Assembly (NCBI GenBank): GCA_022425845.1
Contig: JAKMEU010000374.1
Location: 1-5,945, forward strand
DNA: 5,945 nt
Direction: 5' to 3'
Source: Luminiphilus sp.
GTDB lineage: Bacteria; Pseudomonadota; Gammaproteobacteria; Pseudomonadales; Halieaceae
Position numbers and translations under genes: made by a program. The notes below the pieces were generated by a model. It was not told where the DNA came from, searched no databases, and was given only the letters and a program-made list of their open reading frames with translations. Below, piece after piece: positions 1-5,944 of this stretch. Within the stretch, counting starts at the first letter, position 1. Each line of letters begins with the position of its first letter.

Positions 1-51
1 ACGGGGCCCCTGCAGGCCACACCATTGAATCAACAGGAATGCCAAAACACC

Positions 52-609
52 ATGAACTGCCAGAGCCCCAATCCCTGCTCCGCCATGTCCTTCACCCCAC
101 CTAAATCGGCAGGAACTGTCCTCAGGACGCTCTTCGGGGGCCTTCTGCTGGTTTGTTTCGCACCCTGGGTGCAGGCCGATGCACTACCGGAGGACGATGC
201 CGCAATCCATGCCCTCCTGGACGGTCTTCATGACGACGCGGCCCAGGCACGGTTTGCCGCCTATTTTTCCCGCTATACCCCGGACGCGGTTTTTCTCGGC
301 ACCGACCGCAGTGAACGCTGGACCCTTCCCCAGTTCATGGCCTACGCGGCGCCGGTTTTTGACGACGGGCGTGGCTGGACCTACCACCCAGTGGAGCGGC
401 ATATCGAGGGCACAGGCGATACCCGCTGGTTTGATGAAGTACTCCACAACGCAAAACTGGGGCACTGTCGCGGCACCGGTGTGGTCGTTCGAACCCCGGA
501 GGGTTGGCGAGTCGCCCACTACGCGCTCACCATGCTGGTCCCCAACAGCATTGCCGCCGACGTAGGGCAGCAGACCCAGGAAGCGGACGCAACGGGTAAT
601 CCGCAATGA
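52..609 (+). CDS. Exported NTF2-like (SnoaL/DUF4440-type) protein
   Basis: This small single-domain protein of 185 residues is probably exported to the periplasm. Residues about 22-42 form a signal peptide: Arg25, a hydrophobic core GGLLLVCFAPW, then VQA before DAL, with predicted cleavage after Ala42. The mature part reads as an NTF2/SnoaL-like alpha-plus-beta cone: an N-terminal helix (about 47-75), DAVFLGTDRSERW (78-90), a GWTYHPVERHI strand (108-118), and the paired strands WFDEVLHN, CRGTGVVV and GWRVAHYALTMLVPN (126-165). The family (SnoaL_3-like) includes enzymes and non-catalytic ligand binders, so no reaction can be assigned. The start is uncertain. ATG 52 has AGGAA 12 bases upstream; TTG 25 would add nine residues; ATG 85 would give a more typical 31-residue signal peptide but has no visible ribosome-binding site. 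The gene lies 82 bp before a phosphatase/sulfatase-like remnant on the same strand, so the two may once have been co-transcribed. Family assignment is fairly sure; function is unknown. Confidence 0.78.
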   Translation: MNCQSPNPCSAMSFTPPKSAGTVLRTLFGGLLLVCFAPWVQADALPEDDAAIHALLDGLHDDAAQARFAAYFSRYTPDAVFLGTDRSERWTLPQFMAYAAPVFDDGRGWTYHPVERHIEGTGDTRWFDEVLHNAKLGHCRGTGVVVRTPEGWRVAHYALTMLVPNSIAADVGQQTQEADATGNPQ

Positions 610-642
610 GGCGATGTTGCGCGGCGCCCCTTGTTACCTGTT

Positions 643-690
643 GTCAGAACGGCATTAACACCGTGAACGGCACAGTCCCGGAGTTCTGAC
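643..690 (+). repeat. 8-bp inverted repeat before the remnant gene's start
   Basis: GTCAGAAC at 643-650 is exactly complementary to GTTCTGAC at 683-690, with 32 bases between the arms. The right arm ends one base before the ATG at 692 and shares its first G with the GGAG Shine-Dalgarno. Between the arms lie a direct repeat GAACGGCA (647-654 and 665-672) and a mini-hairpin CCG-TGAA-CGG (661-670). In RNA the arms could pair and sequester the ribosome-binding site or weakly end the upstream transcript; in DNA they could be a split operator. There is no T-tract, so an intrinsic terminator is unlikely. The match is exact; the function is inferred. Confidence 0.4.
680..683 (+). promoter_or_regulatory. 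Shine-Dalgarno GGAG of the remnant gene
   Basis: GGAG ends 8 bases before ATG 692, which opens directly into a good signal peptide. This fixes the original start codon of the decayed phosphatase/sulfatase-like gene and shows that its translation start is intact although the coding sequence is broken. Confidence 0.6.
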
Positions 691-691
691 C

Positions 692-1026
692 ATGCGCATC
701 ACATTGATTCCCTTACTGTTGCTTTTAGCGATCCATTCCCAGCCCAGCTCAGCCCAGCATAGCCAAGCCCAGCACAGCCCAGCCACAGTGCAGAAAATGT
801 CTTTCTGATTACCCTCGATGGTTTGCGCTGGACAGACCATGAGGCAGGCCTTGAAGGCGCTGAACAGATTTGGATTGCCCTGCTGGGACCGGGTGTTACC
901 CCGCAGGGGGAGGCACGAAACGCAACGGCACTGGGACAGGACCAGATTGCCACTACCGTGTCAGCACTGCTGGGGCTGGACTATGCCGCTACCGGGCCGG
1001 TGGGGCCGTCGCTGATGGATCCCTGA
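692..1026 (+). pseudogene. Alkaline phosphatase/sulfatase-superfamily gene remnant, internally deleted and frameshifted
   Basis: Two ends of one gene remain. From ATG 692 the frame encodes a signal peptide (MRITLIPLLLLLAIHS, then QPSSAQ) and ends at TGA 806-808 after 38 codons. In another frame, from 763 onward, the sequence reads PSPAQPSHSAENVFLITLDGLRW (about 763-831, written here only as the span of that motif region), where NVFLITLDG is the N-terminal core of secreted alkaline-phosphatase/sulfatase-like proteins and its Asp (817-819) is normally a metal ligand. This runs without a break into TDHEAG, GAEQIWIALLGPG, QIATTVSALLGLDY and a natural stop at 1024-1026, which is the family's C-terminus; the His at 838-840 matches the last metal-ligand His. 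The nucleophile and the remaining metal ligands, normally lying in between, are absent. The junction falls at the Trp codon TGG 829-831. Loss of the middle plus a frame offset of -1 means no active enzyme can be made. Family recognition is from motifs, without a search; the exact subfamily and substrate are unknown. Confidence 0.75.
741..790 (+). repeat. Imperfect 10-bp tandem repeat (AGCCCAGCNC-like), about five units
   Basis: Five successive 10-base blocks start with AGCC or AGCA: agcccagctc, agcccagcat, agccaagccc, agcacagccc and agccacagtg. The array lies just after the signal-peptide core of the remnant gene and encodes a Ser/Gln/Ala/Pro-rich linker. Ten is not a multiple of three, so gain or loss of a unit changes frame. 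The distance from ATG 692 to the downstream LRW frame (TTG 823) is 131 bases; one more 10-bp unit would make it 141 and restore frame. A copy added in the 3' half, for example of 761-770, would also avoid the TAG at 760. Loss of one unit is therefore a simple explanation of the frameshift. Confidence 0.7.
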
Positions 1027-1029
1027 CCC

Positions 1030-1069
1030 ACCGGCAGCAGCGTGGCATGAGAAGAACTTCACTGCCGGT
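1030..1069 (+). other. Stem-loop just after the remnant gene's stop codon
   Basis: ACCGGCAG (1030-1037) pairs perfectly with CTGCCGGT (1062-1069) across a 24-base loop, starting 3 bases after the stop codon of the remnant. It may be the original 3' end structure of that transcript. No run of T follows, so intrinsic termination is doubtful. Confidence 0.3.
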
Positions 1070-1098
1070 CAACGCGAGATCATGGGTGCCATAGGATG

Positions 1099-1120
1099 CG
1101 CTGCCCCTAAACGGGCAACG
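1099..1120 (-). terminator. Weak candidate terminator hairpin after the sulfotransferase gene
   Basis: TGCCC (1102-1106) and GGGCA (1113-1117) form a 5-bp stem with a 6-base loop, extendable by two pairs past one mismatch (1099-1100 with 1119-1120). It lies 8-29 bases beyond the stop codon of the - strand gene, in the convergent gap. There is no convincing U-tract, so this is tentative. Confidence 0.25.
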
Positions 1121-1127
1121 ACCTCGG

Positions 1128-3098
1128 TCAGAGCGGCACACCCTTGCTTTTCAGCAGCGTCTCCAGCGGTTCGAGGTGGTCGTGATAGTGCTCCCAAAGG
1201 TTCAGGGCGTCTCGATAGATGGGCTGTCGTACCTGCTCGGAGCTGGCCGTCCGCACCGCCCGGTCTTTCTCGTAATAGCGCAGGCAGGCCTCCTCAAAAT
1301 CGAGGCCGCTGTGGGCGAGCAGCGTGTGCACCTGGGATTCCAGATCCTGCACCACCGCTTCATATTGCACGGTGAGCACGCCGTCAGGGAACACCCCGTG
1401 CCAGTGCGCCATCAGGCGCAGGTAGTCGGCGTAGTAATGACCAATCTCCTCCAGCCCATAGGTGAATTCCTGACCCCGGGCGAACAGCTGCTTGAAGTTG
1501 GCAAAGCAGGCCGCCATCGGATGGCGACGGGCATCAATGATGGTGGCGTTGGGCAGGATTGTTTTGATGAGGCCAATGTGCAGCCAGTTGTTGGGTAGCT
1601 TATCGACAAACCGGGGCTTATCCGTGCGATAGCCGGCCGCTCGATCCAGATACTGCTGACCCAGTGCCACGCGCTCATCGGCTGACAGATCCTGAAGAAT
1701 GCGGGGGTACTGGCTTTCCTCAGAGCGCTTGCGGCGACCGGACAGCTCGCTGGCGAGGCGGCCAATAAAAGGTAATTCCGCCGTGGCCTCCACCTCGGAG
1801 TGGCTGGCCAGTATCTGCTCCAGAAGCGTTGAACCCGCTCGAGGTAAACCCAGTACAAAGATCGGCGCGTCGGAGGGATGGCCCGGGGTTTCCAGAAGAC
1901 CCGAACCACAGTGGGCGATCATGGCATCCACCCGCTCGGTAGTGCCCGCCGGATCGTAAGAGCTGAACTGCCGTTTGATGGCGTTGCCCTGCGCATAAGC
2001 CTCAAAGGATGTCGCATAGTCGCCCCGGTCTTCGTGGGCTTTACCCAGGGCAAACGCCAGGTGGTACTTATTTGGGCCGGGCCGATCGATGGCGTCGTAC
2101 TCGCGGCGCATGGCAGCGACTGTTGCTTCATCAAAGGACACGGTTTTCAAATTGGCCAGGCTCCAGTAGGCCTCACCCGCCCCGGGGTCCGAAGTAATGG
2201 CGCGCTGGTAAGCAGCCGCCGCATCGGCACCTCTACCGCCGTAACGAAGGGCGTGCCCGTAGCTGGTCAGGATGCCCGCGTTGTCGGGTACGTTTGTCAG
2301 AATGTCGGCATACAGCTCATGGGCCTCCTGAAAGCGACCGGCCATCGCGAGGACCGCGGCATACTGCACCTGATGAGTCAGTTGATTGGGCTGCGCGTCC
2401 CTGAGATAAGCGCATTCCTCCAGAGCCCTGGCAAATTCCTGATGGCGTGCCAGGGCCGTGACGTAGTTGGCCCGGGCAATATGAAAATCCGGCGCCAATT
2501 CCAGACAGCGCTCCAACAGGTTAATCGCCTCGTCCAGGATCCCGAGGGTGATACCAATTTCGGCCAGCAGCCGAATCGCATCCACGTCATGGGGGCGTCG
2601 CTTGAGATATTCCCTGCAGATGCCCTCCGCCACCCCCAGACGACCCGCGCTGACCAGGTCCAGGGCCTTCTGCAACAGGGGGTCAAGGCCCTTCTGGCGG
2701 ATCATCTGGCGATAGGCCTCCGCAGCGGCCATGTCATCGCCCTCGGCAGCACACACCTCGTAGAGATCACGCCATGCGGCGGCAAAATCGGGCTTTAATG
2801 CCACAGCTCGCTCCAGCGCCTGTCGTGCAGCACTGAGCCGGCCCAGCCCGCGCAGCGCCAGTGCCAGCTCGTGGTGCGCAGGCTCAAGCCCGGGGTCCTC
2901 TGCCAGAACACGCTGCAGCAGGGGCTCCGCCGCCGCGGGGTCCCCCGATCGGCGCAGGGCATAGCCGTGCAAAAGAATCAGTCGTAAATCATGGGGATCA
3001 ATCCCCCGCGCCTGCACGCAGAGATCCCGAGCGCGCTCGGGATCCTGATTTCGCAGGGCGGCGCGGGCCTGCTCAAAAAGTGGCTCGATAGATGACAT
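1128..3098 (-). CDS. TPR-repeat sulfotransferase (Sulfotransfer_3 type)
   Basis: This 656-residue two-part protein has no signal peptide and is probably cytoplasmic. Residues about 5-375 form some nine or ten tetratricopeptide repeats, with recurring G/A positions and unit ends such as LAEDPG, ALKPDF, LAPDF and TSDPG; these normally bind a partner or substrate. Residues about 410-656 are a PAPS-dependent sulfotransferase domain: FVLGLPRAGSTLLEQIL (414-430) is the 5'-phosphosulfate loop with PRAGST at 419-424, ELPFI (441-445) and FVDKLPNNW (497-505) follow, then the 3'-phosphate region RRHPMAACFANFKQLF (524-539), and a conserved tail with VRTASSEQVRQPIYR (615-629). By family knowledge it moves a sulfuryl group from PAPS to an unidentified acceptor. 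The usual Ser of the 3'-phosphate region appears to be Ala533. The ATG at 3098 has no clear Shine-Dalgarno. The gene lies 116 bp downstream of a TonB-dependent receptor on the same strand, an arrangement I recall from marine gammaproteobacteria and sphingomonads, but a hairpin separates them. Family assignment is secure; substrate and physiological role are unknown. Confidence 0.93.
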   Translation of the reverse strand: MSSIEPLFEQARAALRNQDPERARDLCVQARGIDPHDLRLILLHGYALRRSGDPAAAEPLLQRVLAEDPGLEPAHHELALALRGLGRLSAARQALERAVALKPDFAAAWRDLYEVCAAEGDDMAAAEAYRQMIRQKGLDPLLQKALDLVSAGRLGVAEGICREYLKRRPHDVDAIRLLAEIGITLGILDEAINLLERCLELAPDFHIARANYVTALARHQEFARALEECAYLRDAQPNQLTHQVQYAAVLAMAGRFQEAHELYADILTNVPDNAGILTSYGHALRYGGRGADAAAAYQRAITSDPGAGEAYWSLANLKTVSFDEATVAAMRREYDAIDRPGPNKYHLAFALGKAHEDRGDYATSFEAYAQGNAIKRQFSSYDPAGTTERVDAMIAHCGSGLLETPGHPSDAPIFVLGLPRAGSTLLEQILASHSEVEATAELPFIGRLASELSGRRKRSEESQYPRILQDLSADERVALGQQYLDRAAGYRTDKPRFVDKLPNNWLHIGLIKTILPNATIIDARRHPMAACFANFKQLFARGQEFTYGLEEIGHYYADYLRLMAHWHGVFPDGVLTVQYEAVVQDLESQVHTLLAHSGLDFEEACLRYYEKDRAVRTASSEQVRQPIYRDALNLWEHYHDHLEPLETLLKSKGVPL

Positions 3099-3164
3099 AG
3101 GATCTGGTTATTGGCGAGTAATCGTTGCGACAAACCCAGTATGCGGTGCAATACCCCAGTAACG

Positions 3165-3192
3165 CAAAGGGCGTCCCGAAAGACGCCCTTTG
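3165..3192 (-). terminator. Strong hairpin between receptor and sulfotransferase genes
   Basis: CAAAGGGCGTC (3165-3175) and GACGCCCTTTG (3182-3192) are perfect 11-bp complements around a 6-base loop. The hairpin starts 23 bases after the receptor's stop codon. On the - strand the right arm ends in CCCTTTG and continues CGTTACTG, so the T-tract is short and partly in the stem. It is best read as the receptor's terminator, possibly leaky, leaving limited read-through into the sulfotransferase. It could also stabilise the receptor mRNA 3' end. Confidence 0.75.
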
Positions 3193-3214
3193 TGGTTTAA
3201 AAACGCGCGACGTA

Positions 3215-5653
3215 TCAGAAGCTTTGACGCCAGCGGACGCCAATGCTGCGGGGCTGGTTAACCTGGACCCGAGAGTCCCAGTTCACTGCGTTGATCCATA
3301 CCACACCGCGTTCATCCGTCAGGTTCTGGACATACAGTTCAGCCGTCCAGGTTTCCTTCTGCAGCCCAAGAGACGAGTTGATCACGTCATAGGAGGGCTG
3401 CTCCCGGAGTTCATTCTGGGCCGAGCCGCCGTCGAACAGGGTGTTGTAGGACTTACCGGTGTACATATAAGACGCCTGCACAAACCAGTCCTGCATAAAG
3501 TCGTAACGGGTGGTGAGATTGAACTTCATGTCGGGAACCCGCGGCAAATCAGTGCCGGCCGCAGCGTCAGGTTCCGGGCTGTTGGGATTACGACGATAAT
3601 CGGAAGTCAGGGTCGAATCGAGGAAACTCGCCGCACCTGTCAGGCTCCAGTTATCGGTAATCATGGCCGCGAAATCAAACTCAAAGCCGTTGCTCTCGGC
3701 ATTACCCACGTTATAGGTCAGCGTAATCGGTGAGATCGACGTGTCGAGACGCGAGAACTGGAAGTCCTCCCAGTCCTGCCAGAAGGCCGCCGCGTTCAAA
3801 CGCAACCGGCCATCGAACAGCTCCGACTTGAAACCCACCTCAACCGCTGTCAGGAAGTCGGAGGTGAATTCACAGCCGATGTTCACCTGACCCTGTCCGG
3901 GCAGACCCTCTGGAATACGGGTCTGGCAGAAACGGTTCAAACCGCCGGGCCGATAGCCCTCACCCCAGGTGGTGTACAGCATGATGTCATCGGTAATCTG
4001 CCAGTCTGCCGATACCCGATACACCTCGTCCTTGGTGCCCACAGTACGGCCCTCGGCGGCGCATTCGCTGCCGTAGTTGCTCTCAGGTCGATTGCCTTGG
4101 GGACCGAAGCCGCCACAGGGCCACCAGATGGTACCGGAGAAACCGTCAAGGGTACTTTCATAATCGAACTGGCGTGCACTTCCGGTCAGGGTAATGCGGT
4201 CCGTAATGTCGAAAGACACTTCACCGAAAATCGCCGTCTCCTCGTAGAGCCGCTCAAAATCGGTGGTCCAGTAAATATCGGGGGCATCCACCGCCGCCTG
4301 GGGGGTCTCGGCTAATCCCAACACGTGCCACTCGTAGTCGTTACTGCCCTCGACATCGACGTAGTAGAAACCCGCCATGTAGCGGAAACGCTTGTCAGGG
4401 TTAGAGGCATAGCGAACCTCGTAGGTCTGCCGGCCCTGGTTGCTCTCCTGGGTAAACTGCTCACGGGGATCACCACAAGTTCCAAAATAGCCGACGTAAC
4501 AGTTGTAGTACGGCTCGACAAACCCATAGGACACGTAATAGTCGCTGTAGAGCGAGTAGTCGGCCTGAACTTCAATATCGCGATCGAGATCCGCTGCGGT
4601 AGCGGTCAGCGTGCCGCCCCACAATTCGCCTTCGATCTTGGCCGAAAACTGCGTCCACTTGTCAGTCATCGTCTCGGGCAGCAGCACCATGACCTTCAGG
4701 TCCCCCAGGGTGGGGTCGTGATCCCAAACACCCTCACGGTCGAGGTCCTGCATCATCGCCGTCGCAGTGAAGGTCCAGGAGTCACTCAGGTCAACACGCA
4801 GAGCGGCGCGGCCACCAAAGGTCGTGGCCTCGTTGAAATTTTCCTTCGCCACATCTTCATTACTGGCGACAAAGTCCGCTGCCACATCACGCAGTGGGCT
4901 ACCCTCGGGCAATCCGTTACGGATATAACCCCGTTTGAACGTGTGTGTGCCCGGCACGTTATCGATATAGCCACCATCGTGCTTGTAGAATCCCATCACA
5001 CGCAGGGCCGCCCGCTCACCCATGGGGATGTTGACGAAACCCTCAGCGCGGTAGCTCATATCACCGCTTTTGACCTGATTGGTGTCGAGGCTATAACCGC
5101 CAGAGAACTCACCAATCTCGGGAGCGTTGGTAATGATGCGCATGGCGCCCGACTGAGCGTTGGCACCAAAGGTTGTTCCCTGGGGACCCGCCAACACCTC
5201 AATTCGATTGACGTCATAGATGTGGGGGTTGAGGTAGTTGCCCACCAGCGTCACCGGTTGCTCATCAAGGTACACCGCAACACTGGGGTTGGCGCCCAAG
5301 GTGCTCTCTCCGCCGCTGGACACGCCGCGAATGTAAATGTTGCCAGAGCCCGGGCCCAGCGTGACGTAACTCACGTTGGGCAGCATCATCAGATAGTCTT
5401 CCATATCCGTGATGTTGAGGTCCTGAAGCTGGGTTTCGCCCAGCACCGAGACGCTCATCGGCACTTCCTGGACGCTCTCGGCACGCCGTGTTGCCGTAAC
5501 CACGACCTCTTCGATCTGCGCCTGGGCAACACCGGGCAAGGCGACACCCGCCACGCCGACTGCACCGCAAGCCGCGGCGACCGCCATGGCCAACGGCCTG
5601 TTACCGCGACGCAGAGACATAGGTTGTTGACTGTCGTTGTTTTTGAACAGCAT
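3215..5653 (-). CDS. TonB-dependent outer-membrane receptor
   Basis: This 812-residue outer-membrane receptor has a usual length for the family and appears complete. Residues 1-45 are a signal peptide (basic LRRGNRP, then an Ala/Val-rich core, cleaved after VAQA45). The TonB-box-like IEEVVVTATRR (47-57) is at the mature N-terminus. The plug follows to about 177: EVPMSVSVL (63-71), IYIRGVSS (106-113), VAVYLDEQPV (125-134) and IEVLAGPQGTTFGANAQSGAMRIIT (151-175 as a region), the classic plug end. The rest is a 22-strand-type beta-barrel, with YTTWGEGYRPGGLN (560-573) and VGNAESNGFEFD (649-660) typical of this class, ending in alternating hydrophobics and a terminal Phe812, the usual Omp signature. 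Such receptors import ligands (siderophores, glycans, vitamins or others) with TonB-ExbBD energy; none of those partners is here, so the ligand is unknown. Six Cys in the mature chain form three close pairs. The start is set by GGGGGAG 6 bases upstream. The TPR-sulfotransferase follows downstream. Confidence 0.95.
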   Translation of the reverse strand: MLFKNNDSQQPMSLRRGNRPLAMAVAAACGAVGVAGVALPGVAQAQIEEVVVTATRRAESVQEVPMSVSVLGETQLQDLNITDMEDYLMMLPNVSYVTLGPGSGNIYIRGVSSGGESTLGANPSVAVYLDEQPVTLVGNYLNPHIYDVNRIEVLAGPQGTTFGANAQSGAMRIITNAPEIGEFSGGYSLDTNQVKSGDMSYRAEGFVNIPMGERAALRVMGFYKHDGGYIDNVPGTHTFKRGYIRNGLPEGSPLRDVAADFVASNEDVAKENFNEATTFGGRAALRVDLSDSWTFTATAMMQDLDREGVWDHDPTLGDLKVMVLLPETMTDKWTQFSAKIEGELWGGTLTATAADLDRDIEVQADYSLYSDYYVSYGFVEPYYNCYVGYFGTCGDPREQFTQESNQGRQTYEVRYASNPDKRFRYMAGFYYVDVEGSNDYEWHVLGLAETPQAAVDAPDIYWTTDFERLYEETAIFGEVSFDITDRITLTGSARQFDYESTLDGFSGTIWWPCGGFGPQGNRPESNYGSECAAEGRTVGTKDEVYRVSADWQITDDIMLYTTWGEGYRPGGLNRFCQTRIPEGLPGQGQVNIGCEFTSDFLTAVEVGFKSELFDGRLRLNAAAFWQDWEDFQFSRLDTSISPITLTYNVGNAESNGFEFDFAAMITDNWSLTGAASFLDSTLTSDYRRNPNSPEPDAAAGTDLPRVPDMKFNLTTRYDFMQDWFVQASYMYTGKSYNTLFDGGSAQNELREQPSYDVINSSLGLQKETWTAELYVQNLTDERGVVWINAVNWDSRVQVNQPRSIGVRWRQSF

Positions 5654-5659
5654 TCGTTG

Positions 5660-5666
5660 CTCCCCC
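5660..5666 (-). promoter_or_regulatory. Strong Shine-Dalgarno of the TonB-dependent receptor
   Basis: On the - strand GGGGGAG lies 6 bases before the ATG at 5653 and decides that start over later in-frame ATGs such as Met12. It is much stronger than that of the sulfotransferase, suggesting higher translation of the receptor. Confidence 0.8.
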
Positions 5667-5746
5667 TTTGATGCCGGATCCTGAGCTCTACCGGCTCTAT
5701 CGGCTTTTTATCCAGGCCGCAAGCGACCGTTTGTCGATTGTCAATG

Positions 5747-5776
5747 GTTATACCCTCATTACCATTACGAAATCAA
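5747..5776 (-). promoter_or_regulatory. Candidate sigma-70 promoter of the receptor gene
   Basis: Read on the - strand, TTGATT (5776-5771) and TATAAC (5752-5747) are spaced 18 bases apart, 4/6 and 5/6 matches to the -35 and -10 consensus. The predicted start near 5740 would give a leader of about 85 bases. A 9-base palindrome ATTG-T-CAAT (5737-5745) lies over the predicted start site, and a tandem CATTAC (5757-5768) lies in the spacer. It was found by eye; other -10/-35 pairings are possible. Confidence 0.4.
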
Positions 5777-5944
5777 TCGCAGACGGACGTCTAACTGCAT
5801 CTTTGAGCGAACGGGAACAAGCGGCTGGGATCTGAACAGGGCCACACCGGGGTTTTCTCCCTGATCGAATGAGAATCGGTGTAGCATCAACGCCGTCCAG
5901 GGCCCTGCACCCTCGTGTGTGGCCATGCGCCCGTGCCCAAACGA
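5765..5944 (-). other. Open frame entering from the right edge; may be a gene end or chance
   Basis: On the - strand one frame stays open from the window edge to TAA at 5767-5765, about 59 codons, with an internal ATG at its seventh codon followed by ATHEGAGPWTALMLHRFS. I recognise no family. It ends in the candidate receptor promoter, which would fit the 3' end of an upstream gene. A second frame is also open over most of this stretch, ending near 5750, so openness alone is weak evidence. I see nothing else gene-like in 5654-5945. Confidence 0.18.
5781..5792. other. 12-bp palindromic site upstream of the receptor promoter
   Basis: AGACG (5781-5785) and CGTCT (5788-5792) are inverted around GA. 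GCAG and CTGC lie just outside, but off-centre. The site ends 5 bases upstream of the candidate -35 of the receptor promoter, where an activator might bind. No regulator can be named and a chance palindrome is possible. Confidence 0.25.

Noticed and set aside
741..790. CRISPR-like array
   Set aside because: The units are 10 bp, contiguous and imperfect, with no spacers; this is a simple tandem repeat.
741..808. Programmed ribosomal frameshift rescuing the remnant gene
   Set aside because: There is no slippery heptamer with a downstream structure, and the product would still lack the catalytic middle of the enzyme.
823..1026. The 67-codon frame as a stand-alone small gene
   Set aside because: It opens at TTG inside the motif LITLDGLRW, which continues upstream in the same frame, and its sequence matches the C-terminal end of a larger enzyme family. 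It is part of the remnant.
1878..2798. 306-codon + strand open frame opposite the TPR region of the sulfotransferase
   Set aside because: It lies wholly inside a well-supported gene on the other strand, with no ribosome-binding site or domain of its own.
4325..5671. Long + strand open frame (448 codons) opposite the TonB-dependent receptor
   Set aside because: The opposite strand encodes a complete, recognisable receptor with signal peptide, plug and terminal Phe. The antisense translation has no recognisable motif and is a by-product of high-GC codon use.
5739..5744. Perfect TTGACA on the - strand as the receptor's -35 element
   Set aside because: No -10-like hexamer lies 16-18 bases downstream; the nearest AT-rich stretch (GATAAA) is too far. 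The TTGATT/TATAAC pair fits better.
5757..5776. Fur box in the receptor promoter (GTAATGGTAATG on the - strand)
   Set aside because: It resembles only two loose hexamers of the Fur consensus and lacks the inverted third half, so iron regulation cannot be claimed.
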